Shown piece after piece: positions 45,233 through 53,998 of a stretch of 64,000 bases of DNA; the first letter of the stretch is position 1; each line of letters opens with the position of its first letter. The notes under the pieces are model-generated. The model worked only from the letters and a program-made list of their open reading frames with translations. It did not search any database and was not told the origin of the DNA. A program made the position numbers and the translations under genes. The stretch comes from Arthrobacter sp. 24S4-2 (GTDB lineage: Bacteria > Actinomycetota > Actinomycetes > Actinomycetales > Micrococcaceae), in NCBI RefSeq assembly GCF_005280255.1, contig NZ_CP040018.1, positions 310,001 through 374,000 on the forward strand. Reading direction: 5' to 3'.

Positions 45233-46557
45233 CTACCCGAACACCAGGTGCGCCGCCGTGAAGATGGCCAGGCCGGCCAGGGAACCCACCACGGTGCCGT
45301 TGATGCGGATGAACTGCAGGTCCTTGCCCACCTGCAGCTCAATCTTCTGCGAGGTCTCCTCGGCATCCCAGCGGGCCACGGTATCCGTGATCACGCCGGC
45401 GATGTCCGCGCGGTAGGTCTTCACCAGATACGCGGCGGCGTCGCCGATCCACGCGTTGACCTTGCCCGCCAGTTCGGGATCCACCACCAGCCGGGTGCCG
45501 AAGTCGTGCACGGCCGCCTTGAACTTGACCGTCAGTTCGCTGTGCGGATCGTCGACGGCGCCCAGCAGCGCCGCCTTAATGGTGCCCCACGTGCGGGAGG
45601 CCAGCTCGCGCACCTCGGGGTCGCCCAGAACCTGGGCCTTGATGCCTTCGGCCCGGGCGATCATCACGGGATCGTGCTGCAGGTCCTGGGCCAGCGACGT
45701 GAGGTAGGTGTCGATGGACTGCCGCACCTGGTGCTGGGGATCGGACTGTACAGCCTTGGTGAACTTGAGGATTTCCACGTAGACCTTGTCTCCCACGAGC
45801 CCGTCCACGAACTGCGGGACCCACTGCGGGGACCGGTCCGAAACCAGCCTGCTGACCGTCTCATGGTTGTCCCTGACCCAGTCCACCGTGCGGTCCACGA
45901 GCAGGTCCACCAGGGTGTGGTGGTGCCCGTCCGCGAAGATCCGCTCGGCGAGCCGTCCCACCGGAGGTCCCCACGGGGAGTGAGCAGGTGCTTGCGGACC
46001 ATTCCCTCGATCACTGCCTGGACGTCGTCGTCGTTCAACACCTTGAAGGCGCCGCGGATCACCGCGGCGCCTTCCTTGGCCACCCGCTCGGGGCCGCCGG
46101 GACCGGACAGCCAGGCGCCAACCTTCCGGGCGATGTCCACGGACGCGAGCTTCTCCTGGACCACCTGTTCGGACAGGAAATTGGTCTCCACGAACTCGCC
46201 CAACGAGGCGCCGATCTGGTCCTTGCGCCGCGGAATGATGGCCGTGTGCGGGATCTTGATCCCCATGGGGTATTTGAACAGCGCCGTCACAGCGAACCAG
46301 TCCGCAAGGGCACCCACCATGCCGCCTTCCGCCGCGGCCCGCACGTATTCCAGCCACGGGTACTGCTTCTGGAAGGCGAAGGCAAAGACGAAAATCACCG
46401 CCATGGCGATCAGCAGGGCAAGCGCCAGAACCTTCATCTTCCGCAGGGCGGCGGCTTTTTCGGCATCACCGCCCAGCCGGTAGTCGTCGACGGCGGCACC
46501 AGCCTCCGCGGGAAGGGCCGCGGCGGGGCGGGTGGTTTGTTCACTGTTCACCTGCAT
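45233..46557 (-). pseudogene. DUF445 family membrane protein, frameshifted
   Basis: DUF445 (YjiN-like) protein in two frames, about 440 aa if repaired. The N-terminal part carries one membrane helix and the family block GGMVGALADWFAVTALFKYP, then IPRRKDQIGASLGEFVETNF. The C-terminal part has RLAERIFADGHHHTLVDLLV and ends in a hydrophobic helix (VVGSLAGLAIFTAAHLVFG). The frame breaks at 45975-45978, where ACTCCCCGTGG (coding sense) lacks one C; restoring it gives TPPWGPPVGRLAE. The function of the family is unknown. It probably starts leaderless. The break is probably a sequence error. Confidence 0.82.
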
Positions 46558-46563
46558 GTGCCC

Positions 46564-46601
46564 AGCCTAGCCCCGCAACCGTGGCGGCTGTCCGCTAACG
46601 T
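46564..46601. promoter_or_regulatory. Back-to-back leaderless promoters
   Basis: TAGGCT on the minus strand (46569-46564) and TAACGT on the plus strand (46596-46601) each end 6 nt before the ATG of the diverging DUF445 and GDPD genes, and neither gene has a Shine-Dalgarno. The 50-base intergenic region would leave no room for conventional leaders. Confidence 0.5.
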
Positions 46602-46607
46602 GTCAGC

Positions 46608-47507
46608 ATGACTACCGCCGAGTCCGCCTCAGCCCGTCCGCTGGTCTACGCCCACCGCGGGGCCAGCGCCGCCTTCGCCGAGCACACCAGGGCCGCCTAC
46701 CTGCGGGCTATTGACGACGGCGCCGACGGCGTGGAATGCGACGTCCACCTCACCCGGGACCAGCACGTGGTCCTGCTGCACGACGCGAACCTGGACCGCA
46801 CCTCGGACGGCACCGGTCCAGTGGCCGACCGGACCCTCGAGGAACTAAGGCTCCTGGATTTCTGCTCCTGGAAAGGGGCCCGGATCCCGCTCGAGTACGG
46901 CGGCCGGTTCGACCAGCTGCTCACGCTCCCGGAGCTGCTGGACATCCTCCGCGGCGCCGGCCGGGACATCGGGCTGGCCATCGAACTGAAGCACCCGAGC
47001 CCGTACCTGCTGCAGCTCGAAGACAGGGTTCTGGAGGTCCTGGCGGCGGAAGGCTGGGATCCCCTCACCTCAAGGGTGGACAACATCAGCGTTTCCTTCA
47101 TGAGCTTCAGCCCGGACTCCGTGAAGCACCTGATCAAGACCGTTCCCGCCGAGTTCATCTGCCAGCTGGTGGACGAGATCACCGTGGACGAAGTCCGTGA
47201 GGAGCTTGGGCTCGGGATCATCACCGGCGGCGCTGTGGCGAACGTGATGCGGGCGGCGCAGCTGGAGGGCGAGCGGATCCTGGATGACGGCGAAGTGAGG
47301 CTGGCCGGACCGGGCATCGACTATGTGCGCCAGCACGCCCCGGCCGTGAAACGCTGGCGGGAATCCGGCCGGCGCTTCAGGGTGTGGACGGTGGACTCGG
47401 AACCCGACGTGGCAATGTGCCAGGAGCTGGGAATCCATGAAATCACCACCAACCGGCCCGCCCAGGTGCTGGCGCAGCTCTCGGAAATCAGCCACACGGT
47501 CAGCTGA
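46608..47507 (+). CDS. Glycerophosphodiester phosphodiesterase
   Basis: 299-aa GDPD-family TIM-barrel enzyme. The N-terminal block YAHRGASAAFAEHTRAAYLR near residues 10-29 has the first catalytic histidine. DGVECDVHLTRDQHVVLLHD near 43-62 holds the metal-binding Glu/Asp and second histidine. EITTNRPAQVLA closes the barrel. It cleaves glycerophosphodiesters to glycerol-3-phosphate and alcohol. No signal peptide, so cytoplasmic. Single gene. Confidence 0.92.
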   Translation: MTTAESASARPLVYAHRGASAAFAEHTRAAYLRAIDDGADGVECDVHLTRDQHVVLLHDANLDRTSDGTGPVADRTLEELRLLDFCSWKGARIPLEYGGRFDQLLTLPELLDILRGAGRDIGLAIELKHPSPYLLQLEDRVLEVLAAEGWDPLTSRVDNISVSFMSFSPDSVKHLIKTVPAEFICQLVDEITVDEVREELGLGIITGGAVANVMRAAQLEGERILDDGEVRLAGPGIDYVRQHAPAVKRWRESGRRFRVWTVDSEPDVAMCQELGIHEITTNRPAQVLAQLSEISHTVS

Positions 47508-47560
47508 ACAAACGGGCTAGCCGGTCAGCCGGATGCCCGGCCCCGCCGTCCGCGGACGGT

Positions 47561-49201
47561 TCAGGCCGCAAGGTCGCGGCGCCGCCAGCCGGTGTAGCCC
47601 AGCGCGCCGAGTGCAGCCGCAGCTGCCGTGAGAGCTACCAGTGCCGGAACTCCATCCGCGCCCACCGGAAGCAACGGGGAATGCCGGAACGGCGAGAGGT
47701 CCATGAGCCATTCCGGGGCGTTCCAGAGGACACCGAATTCACCGAGTGCAATGAGCGCCAGCAGGAGCCCCCAGACGGCACCTGCCATCCGTGGTGCCCA
47801 CCCGAACACAGCGAGTGCCGCGCTGGTCAGCACCCAGGCGGCCGGAATCTGTGCCAGGGCCGCCACGGTGGACCGGGCGACCAGTCCTGCGTCGTTGACG
47901 GCGGACGCGGCCCCGATGCCGATGGACAGGCCGGTCAGCAGTTGCAGCAGCCCTACGCCGGCCAGCGCCACGGCGTAGTGGCTGCTGGCCCAGCGGATGC
48001 GGGTGGTGGAAGTGCCCAGCAGGGCCTCGGTGTGCCCGGCCGACTCCTCGCTGCGGAGGTAGTTGGCGGCGGAGATGCCGTATGCCGCCGCGAGGACCCC
48101 CATGATGCTGATCTCGGCGGCGAGGAACGCATCGGTCAGGGCTTGCGGGCCGCCCAGTGCCCGCATCAGGTCCTGGGCGCCGGGTGAACTCAGGAAGTCC
48201 GCCACATTGCCGACCAGCGAGCCGATCACCACGCCGAAGAGGACAAACGCCACACACCACGCCGTCAGGACGCGGTATTGCAGCCGCACGGCGAGCGCCA
48301 GGACGCCCGAAAGGTGTCCGCGTGCGGGGCCGGGCCGCTCATCGCGGAGGCCGGCGCCGAGGTCGCGCTGCGACCGCAGTAAGAACGCGACCGGAACCAG
48401 CGCAGCGCACAGCGCCAGGGGCAGCGAAAGCACCCACCAGTGGTCCCCGGCGTAGGCCCGGATTTGCTGGTTCCACCCGATCGGTGAAAGCCAGGACCAT
48501 ACCGATGGGCCGGGTTCGGCGAGGTCGCCCACCGCGCGCAGCCCGTAGGTCACGGCGATGACCCCGATGCTGAACCCCGTCGAGGCGCGGGCGCTCGCCG
48601 TCAGTTGGGCCGCCAGGGCAGCCACCGCGCTGTATGCCATCCCCGTTGCCGCCCAGCCCAGCCCGAAGGCGAGTGATCCGTTGCCTGGCAAGCCGCCGAC
48701 GGCGAGAGCGGCTGCCGAGAGCAGCCCGGTCAGGATGCTGGTCGCAAAGCTGATGGCCAGCGCAGACACCAGGGGTGCGTCGCGTCCCAGCCGGCCGCCG
48801 CCGAGGAGCTCCAGCCGCCCACTTTCCTCGTCTCCTCGCGTGTGCCGGATGGTGAGGATGACCATGAGTACGGCAAGGATGGCGGTCATGAAGGCGGTGT
48901 ATTTGATAAGGGAAAGTGCCCCGAGCGAGGCCGGATCGTAGATCCGCCCAAAGAGAGCCACCATGGACGCCGTGGCGTTCAGGGCGGTTGCAGCCTCGAC
49001 CCGGCTGGACACATCCGGGTACAGCTCGGCGCCGGCCACCGCCGTCGAGAAGGTGATGAGGGCGAATCCCAGTATCCAGAGCGGCAGCAGCCAACGGTCC
49101 CGCCGGAGGGCGAGGCGGACCAGGGCGCCGGTGCCGGCCAGCGTCCCGGCCAATTTCCCGGTCCCGGTGCCCGTCCTGCTGCGGGCGGGCGTCCCGCTCA
49201 T
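47561..49201 (-). CDS. ABC-2 type transporter permease (two fused halves)
   Basis: 546-aa permease with about twelve membrane segments in two similar halves, as in actinobacterial polyketide/antibiotic exporter permeases. The first half begins near LVRLALRRDRWLLPLWILGF and includes DEESGRLELLGGGRLGRDA; the second half repeats this as SEESAGHTEALLGTSTTRIR. It pairs with the ATPase gene it overlaps by 4 bases. The substrate is unknown; efflux of a toxic amphiphile is the usual role. Confidence 0.88.
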   Translation of the reverse strand: MSGTPARSRTGTGTGKLAGTLAGTGALVRLALRRDRWLLPLWILGFALITFSTAVAGAELYPDVSSRVEAATALNATASMVALFGRIYDPASLGALSLIKYTAFMTAILAVLMVILTIRHTRGDEESGRLELLGGGRLGRDAPLVSALAISFATSILTGLLSAAALAVGGLPGNGSLAFGLGWAATGMAYSAVAALAAQLTASARASTGFSIGVIAVTYGLRAVGDLAEPGPSVWSWLSPIGWNQQIRAYAGDHWWVLSLPLALCAALVPVAFLLRSQRDLGAGLRDERPGPARGHLSGVLALAVRLQYRVLTAWCVAFVLFGVVIGSLVGNVADFLSSPGAQDLMRALGGPQALTDAFLAAEISIMGVLAAAYGISAANYLRSEESAGHTEALLGTSTTRIRWASSHYAVALAGVGLLQLLTGLSIGIGAASAVNDAGLVARSTVAALAQIPAAWVLTSAALAVFGWAPRMAGAVWGLLLALIALGEFGVLWNAPEWLMDLSPFRHSPLLPVGADGVPALVALTAAAAALGALGYTGWRRRDLAA

Positions 49202-50106
49202 CGCCGGGCCGATTCGAACGATTCTGCGGGGCCATAGTGCCGCAGGAACAAATCCTCCAGGGTGGGCGGCTGGCTGGTCAGCGCGTGTAGCCCCGCGGCC
49301 GTCAGGGCCTGCAGGAACGGTGCCAGCCCGGCGGGGTCCACCTGGGCCGTCACCCGGTGGTCCGTCACCACAACGTCGTGAACGCCGGGAAGGAGGTCCA
49401 GGCCAGGGGGCACACGTGCGACGTCGGCCGTGACGGCCGTCCGCGTAAGGTGCCGCAGCTGCGCGAGCGGTCCGGACTCCACCACGCGGCCCGCGCGGAT
49501 GATGCTGACCCTGTCCGAGAGAGCCTCGGCCTCACTGAGGATGTGGCTGCTCAGCAGCACTGTGCGGCCATCTGCGCGCAGCTCACGGACGCATCCGCGG
49601 AAGGCATCCTCCATCAACGGGTCCAGTCCGCTGGTGGGCTCGTCCAGGAGGAACAGCTCTGCGTCCGTTGCCAGGGCCGCGACAAGGGCAACCTTTTGCC
49701 GGTTGCCCTTGGAGTAGGTGCGCGACTTTTTCGTGGGGTCAAGGTCGAAAGTCTGCAGCAGCAGGTCCCGCCGGGCGCGGTCCTGTCCGCCCTGTAGCCG
49801 TCCCAGCAGGTCGATCACCTCGCCGCCGGTCAGGTTCGGCCAGAGTGCAACGTCCCCGGGCACGTACGCCAGCCTGCGGTGCAGCGTGGCAACATCGCGC
49901 CAGGGATCGAGGCCAAGCACGCGGATCGATCCGGAGTTGGCACGCAGCATGCCCAGCAGCAGCCGCAATGTGGTGGACTTGCCGGACCCGTTGGGACCCA
50001 GGAAGCCGTGCACCTCGCCCTCCGCCACACTGAAATCGAGGCCATCGAGGGCAGTGACGCTCCCGAAGCGCTTCACGACGCCGGTCATTTCCACCACGCT
50101 GTTCAT
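49198..50106 (-). CDS. ABC transporter ATP-binding protein
   Basis: 302-aa nucleotide-binding subunit. Walker A is GPNGSGKST near residue 38. The signature loop is the variant YSKGNRQKVALVAAL near 133, and Walker B is LFLLDEPTSGLDP near 153-165. A C-terminal ~80-residue domain follows, as in drug-exporter (DrrA-type) ATPases. First gene of the two-gene operon with the permease. ATG 50106 is preferred to the TTG two codons earlier. No ribosome site is visible, and TACCTT lies 7 nt upstream, so a leaderless message is possible. Confidence 0.9.
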   Translation of the reverse strand: MNSVVEMTGVVKRFGSVTALDGLDFSVAEGEVHGFLGPNGSGKSTTLRLLLGMLRANSGSIRVLGLDPWRDVATLHRRLAYVPGDVALWPNLTGGEVIDLLGRLQGGQDRARRDLLLQTFDLDPTKKSRTYSKGNRQKVALVAALATDAELFLLDEPTSGLDPLMEDAFRGCVRELRADGRTVLLSSHILSEAEALSDRVSIIRAGRVVESGPLAQLRHLTRTAVTADVARVPPGLDLLPGVHDVVVTDHRVTAQVDPAGLAPFLQALTAAGLHALTSQPPTLEDLFLRHYGPAESFESARR

Positions 50107-50211
50107 AATCAATAAGGTACGCCCGGTTGCCGGTCCTGACTCGGGCGGAAAGTCCCGTCCCTGCGGGGCAGCCGATACCGGGCTCGTCTGCGGCTGTGGT
50201 TGAGTGGATCC

Positions 50212-50658
50212 ATGCCAATCACCTGGTCCGGCCGGGCCACCCAGACCGTGTCAGCGGCTGCCATGAGCGCCCTTTTGCTGACCAGCGCCATGAAACACTT
50301 CCGCGAACCGGCTTTCTTCCATCAGGTGGTGCCGGACTTCCTCTGCCGTGACGATTCCGGCGACCGGCCCAACGGTCCGTTTGCCGTGATGACCCGCGAC
50401 GAGTGGGTTGCGCTGAGCGGCCTCGCCGAGGCGGGCGCCGCCGTCGGACTCCTTATCCCGGCCACGCGCAAAGCTGCCGCCACCGGCGTCACCGCCATGT
50501 TGGCCGTGTTCCTGGCCGGCCATGCGGACGCCCTGCGGCGCGCCTACAGTCCGGCCGGAACGCCCGCCCAGCGCAAATCGCACACCGTCCGGCTGCCGTT
50601 GCAGGTGCCCCTCATCTTCTGGGCCTGGAGCCTGCGGAAACCGGGACTGCGGCGGTGA
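50212..50658 (+). CDS. DoxX-like membrane protein
   Basis: 148-aa protein with three to four membrane helices. TGVTAMLAVFLAGHADALRR near residues 91-110 and VRLPLQVPLIFWAWSL near 126-141 match the pattern of DoxX/YphA-like small membrane proteins (variable first half, RLPLQ at the start of the last helix). The function of the family is poorly defined. The stop overlaps the GTG of azlC, so it may be cotranscribed with the exporter. Confidence 0.75.
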   Translation: MPITWSGRATQTVSAAAMSALLLTSAMKHFREPAFFHQVVPDFLCRDDSGDRPNGPFAVMTRDEWVALSGLAEAGAAVGLLIPATRKAAATGVTAMLAVFLAGHADALRRAYSPAGTPAQRKSHTVRLPLQVPLIFWAWSLRKPGLRR

Positions 50659-51404
50659 AACTCCTCCAGTCCCCGGCCGTGCGCGTGGGCCTTTCCATCA
50701 GCATTGCCACCGGCCTTTACGGCATTTCCTTTGGCGCCCTGTCCGTCACCTCCGGGCTGGACTTCTGGCAGACCATGGCGCTGAGCCTGCTCCTCTTCAG
50801 CGGCGGTTCGCAGTTCGCGTTTATCGGCGTGGTGGCCGGCGGCGGCTCGGGGGTCGCCGCGATGGGCGCGGCCACGCTCCTGGGCATGCGCAACGGCATC
50901 TACGGCATGCAGCTCAACGCGCTGCTGCAGCCGCGGGGGTGGCGCAAGTTCGCCGCCGCCCACGTCACCATCGACGAATCAACGGCCACCAGCACCGGAC
51001 AGACGGATCCCGCCGAACAGAGGCGGGGCTTCTGGACGGCGGGGATCGGGATCTTCTTGCTCTGGAACGTGTTCACCGCAGTGGGGGCCCTGGCGGGCAG
51101 CGCCCTGGGGGATCCCAAACAGTGGGGACTCGACGGCGCCGCGGTGGCAGCATTCCTGGGGCTGCTGTGGCCGAGGCTCAAAGGCCGCGAGCCCGTGGCC
51201 ATCGCCATCGTCTGTGCCCTGGCCACCGTCCTGGCCGTCCCGTTCGTTCCCGCAGGCGTTTCCATCCTGATCGCCGCGGTGGTGGCGGCCACCATTGGCT
51301 GGTTCAGCCGCGGGCGCAGTGACGAAGGGCTGGAGCCGGATGTGGACCCCTACGCGGAGCATCAGCACCACCATCACCCGCGGCAGGGGGAGGCCGGCGA
51401 ATGA
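50655..51404 (+). CDS. azlC: AzlC-type branched-chain amino acid exporter, large subunit
   Basis: 249-aa membrane protein of the AzlC family. GLSISIATGLYGISFGALSV near residues 12-31, SLLLFSGGSQFAFIGVVAGG near 44-63 and LGMRNGIYGMQLN near 77-89 are typical. It pairs with AzlD to export branched-chain amino acids or analogues. The soluble C-terminus is acidic and ends in a histidine-rich run (HQHHHH). GTG 50655 overlaps the previous stop; the longer frame to 50403 lies inside the DoxX-like gene. Confidence 0.9.
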   Translation: MKLLQSPAVRVGLSISIATGLYGISFGALSVTSGLDFWQTMALSLLLFSGGSQFAFIGVVAGGGSGVAAMGAATLLGMRNGIYGMQLNALLQPRGWRKFAAAHVTIDESTATSTGQTDPAEQRRGFWTAGIGIFLLWNVFTAVGALAGSALGDPKQWGLDGAAVAAFLGLLWPRLKGREPVAIAIVCALATVLAVPFVPAGVSILIAAVVAATIGWFSRGRSDEGLEPDVDPYAEHQHHHHPRQGEAGE

Positions 51405-51712
51405 ACCTTTGGATGTGGCTGTTGCTCGCCTGCCTGCTTGGCTACGGCTGGAAGCTGTTGGGCTACCTCGTGCCGGCCAGCCTGCTGCGCAACCCGCGGA
51501 TGTCCCGGGTCGCGGGCACCATGACCATCGGCCTGCTTGCCTCCCTCACCATTGTGAATGCCATCGCGTCCGGCCAGGCGCTCGCGTTCGACGCCCGGCT
51601 GGGCGCCCTCGCCGCGGCCGGAATCGCGCTTTGGCTCCGGGCGCCCTTCCTCGTGGTGGTCCTGGCCGGGGCAGGAACTGCGGCCGGTCTGCGGCTGCTC
51701 GGCTGGAGCTGA
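51401..51712 (+). CDS. azlD: AzlD-type exporter, small subunit
   Basis: 103-aa membrane protein with four short hydrophobic segments. MNLWMWLLLACLLGYGWKLL and VPASLLRNPRMSRVAGTM followed by the ALRAPFLVV-like end (WLRAPFLVVVLAGAGTAAGL) mark AzlD. It starts in the azlC stop (ATGA), as is usual for this two-component exporter. Confidence 0.88.
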   Translation: MNLWMWLLLACLLGYGWKLLGYLVPASLLRNPRMSRVAGTMTIGLLASLTIVNAIASGQALAFDARLGALAAAGIALWLRAPFLVVVLAGAGTAAGLRLLGWS

Positions 51713-51773
51713 GCCCGGCACGGATGGTCATTAGGCCCTGTTGGCCCGGGCCCTACTGTGGGATTATTCGAAC

Positions 51774-52082
51774 ATGAGCGAACAACAAGCGCCCGATATT
51801 TCTGTTGCCGGAAAAGACCAGCAGCCAAAGACCTATGTCCCCTCGGTGCCGACAGGATCCGAAGCCACCCGTGAAATGCGTGAGGTATCCCGCCGCCGCC
51901 GGGATGCTGAAGAAAAGCTCCAGCAGCACCTCCAGGAAGCCGACCAGTTGCACGAGTCCCACGTGCAGGCCCATCTCAAGGAAACGCAAGAGCGGGACGC
52001 CGCCACCGCTGAGTTGCCACGAGTGGCAGAATCTCCAGAACCTTCTGCGACGGAGGAAGAACGGCAGAAGCCCGCAGAGTAG
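51774..52082 (+). CDS. Small charged coiled-coil protein, unknown function
   Basis: 102 aa, not recognised. Residues ~32-80 are a long charged helix (MREVSRRRRDAEEKLQQHLQ, then EADQLHESHVQAHLKETQER) likely to form a coiled coil. Both ends are Pro/Ser/Glu-rich and disordered. There is no ribosome site at ATG 51774, but GATTAT lies 6 nt upstream, so the message may be leaderless. Confidence 0.65.
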   Translation: MSEQQAPDISVAGKDQQPKTYVPSVPTGSEATREMREVSRRRRDAEEKLQQHLQEADQLHESHVQAHLKETQERDAATAELPRVAESPEPSATEEERQKPAE

Positions 52083-52207
52083 CAAACCGGCACTTCCTGG
52101 CGAACCAACAGCAGCAGTCCATCGGCCTGTGGGGAGGCTTCATTGATTCGTGATTCCAGTCCTCCTGCGACTTCCAGGCCCTCGGGGCGATCTGCAGGTG
52201 CGCGATC

Positions 52208-52945
52208 GTGAGCGGCGTCAGGCTGGGCCGGTACCTCGCGGAACGGCTCCAGGATCTGGTCCTTGAGAACTCTGACGTGCAGGATTTCCTCCGGGAGCTG
52301 GCCGTTTTCTCCGCCGGATTCATCGGCAAGGCCACCGGCCAGCACATGCTCTGCACCGTAACCCTGGTGCGGGAACGGCGGCCCATGGCGGGCGCCGAGA
52401 GCTGCCCGGAAGGAGAGCCCCTGGCGAAAATCCAGCGGTCTGCCGGCCAGAGCCCATCCCTGGCGGCCCTTGAATCCGGAGTAGCCGTCTCCGTACCTGA
52501 TACCCGGAGCGACACCCGGTGGCCGCGGTACAGCCGGGCCGCGACACGGGCAGGACGCCACAGCATCCTGGCCGTTCCGCTTGTCCTGGACACGGGCGCG
52601 GGCGCCTCGGTGACCTTTCTTGCCGCGGAGCCGGAGGTCTTCGAAGGGCAGGCAAGGATGATTTGCGAGGCGTTTGCCGGCCGCGCCGGCAAGGCGGCCC
52701 GGCAGGCCGTCCGGCTCAGCGCATCCCGGGATCTTAACGACGACCTTCGGGAGGCCATGAAATCCCGGACCAGCATCAATCTTGCTTCCGGGATCCTGAT
52801 GGGCCAGAGCCGCTGCTCGCAGGAGGAAGCGTTCGCCATTCTGAGTAAGGTCTCCAGCAACCGCAACGTGAAGGTCCGAGCCGTGGCCGAGGAACTGCTG
52901 CGGAACTTCGACAAGGGCGCGGGCTCCACACACTTCGATGGCTAA
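52208..52945 (+). CDS. GAF-ANTAR regulator (paralogue)
   Basis: 245 aa. A GAF domain (~20-150) is followed by an ANTAR RNA-binding domain with RTSINLASGILMGQSRCSQE near residues 188-207 and VKVRAVAEELLRNFDKG near 219-235. It is the same length as the GAF-ANTAR protein at 1748-2485 and shares its layout and the THFD ending, so the two are duplicates that have diverged in the sensor half. GTG start with only a weak AGGTG upstream. A truncated ANTAR segment follows at 53011. Confidence 0.88.
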   Translation: MSGVRLGRYLAERLQDLVLENSDVQDFLRELAVFSAGFIGKATGQHMLCTVTLVRERRPMAGAESCPEGEPLAKIQRSAGQSPSLAALESGVAVSVPDTRSDTRWPRYSRAATRAGRHSILAVPLVLDTGAGASVTFLAAEPEVFEGQARMICEAFAGRAGKAARQAVRLSASRDLNDDLREAMKSRTSINLASGILMGQSRCSQEEAFAILSKVSSNRNVKVRAVAEELLRNFDKGAGSTHFDG

Positions 52946-53010
52946 CGCCGGACACCGCTCCGGCCGGGCTCCACACATCTCGGCCACGGCCACGGCTGTG
53001 CCTGCGACCT

Positions 53011-53112
53011 GCTTTTGACGGGTTTATCCTCCTGATGGAGTCGCGCCGGGCCAAGAGGTCGCTGCGGGACATTTCTGCCGAGCTGGTGTCCTCCACCCAG
53101 CTGTCCCGGTGA
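53011..53112 (+). pseudogene. Remnant of a third ANTAR domain
   Basis: The 317-base gap between the GAF-ANTAR gene and the TetR gene holds an open segment reading AFDGFILLMESRRAKRSLRD followed by ISAELVSS, then a stop. It matches the end of an ANTAR domain (alternating hydrophobics, Ser, six residues, LRD-I-x-x-ELV) but has no start and no preceding GAF or ANTAR helices. It is probably the tail of a decayed tandem duplicate. The rest of the gap (52946-53262) shows no gene. Confidence 0.55.
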
Positions 53113-53262
53113 GCGGGGTGCGACTTGGCCCTCGGCGAAGACGAAGGTGAGCAACGGCGACGTTAGCACGAGATCCACGCGCCCGATGGCCGGGCGCCGT
53201 ACAGCCGCGGGTCCGAGGACGCCGGCCGCCGGCACGATGAAACGGACCGGCCCCAGGATGAA

Positions 53263-53898
53263 TCAGGGCAGGAAGACTGAATCGAAGGCAGTGCCCGGCA
53301 GCGGGGACTGGGGAGGCAGCGGACGGTTTGGCCGCTCGAAGCGGATGGCGTCCTCGACCAGCGCCACCGGCCTGCGCCAGGCGTCGGATCCCGGCTCCAT
53401 GGTGTCCACGACGCCGATCAGCATGGCCAGAAGCCGGATCACGTCGGTCATGGAGATGTCCGGGCGCAGCGTCCCCTGGCCCTGCCCGCGGCCCAGCAGC
53501 ACAGCCACCGATTCAAAGAGGCTGCCCGTGATTCCCGTCAGCAGGCCGCGGCGGCCTGCCACGGCGCCGAGCAGGTTGGCGTCCTCACTCGCCGCCGCCA
53601 TCAGGGCATCAATGACCCGGAAGAGCCCGGCCGCAGCGTCGGGACTTGCCAGCGCCTGGTCAATGACCGGGTCCACCATCAGGCGGAGTTGGCGGTTAAG
53701 CGCCGCGAGAACCAGCTGTTCCTTGTCCGCGAAGTTCCGGAAAAGTGTTGCGGGCCCGACGCCGGCAGTCACTGCGATGGTCTGCAGCGGCACTTCCGGC
53801 CCATACTCACGGAAGCATTTGCGGGCGGCGGTAATGATCTTGTCCACATTGCGCGCAGCGTCCGCACGGAGGGGCTTGCGTTCTACTGCGAGGTTCAT
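53263..53898 (-). CDS. TetR/AcrR family regulator
   Basis: 211 aa. The helix-turn-helix covers residues ~19-60: KIITAARKCFREYGPEVPLQ then TIAVTAGVGPATLFRNFADK. The C-terminal ligand domain is helical and unlike any I can name. The target is unknown; the nearest efflux gene (the ABC pair at 47.6-50.1 kb) is several genes away. Stands alone between divergent and convergent neighbours. Confidence 0.88.
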   Translation of the reverse strand: MNLAVERKPLRADAARNVDKIITAARKCFREYGPEVPLQTIAVTAGVGPATLFRNFADKEQLVLAALNRQLRLMVDPVIDQALASPDAAAGLFRVIDALMAAASEDANLLGAVAGRRGLLTGITGSLFESVAVLLGRGQGQGTLRPDISMTDVIRLLAMLIGVVDTMEPGSDAWRRPVALVEDAIRFERPNRPLPPQSPLPGTAFDSVFLP

Positions 53899-53998
53899 TT
53901 TTCAAGGTTAGCAACGCCGCGGCCGAGCGCCGGGGTTACTGCTTGGTAGCAGCCAATGTCCCGTTATATGACGCATTCCGCTGTGGCAGACTGGGTGA

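Noticed and set aside
53147..53911. 254-codon plus-strand open frame
   Set aside because: Shadow of the TetR gene; the minus-strand helix-turn-helix is clear.
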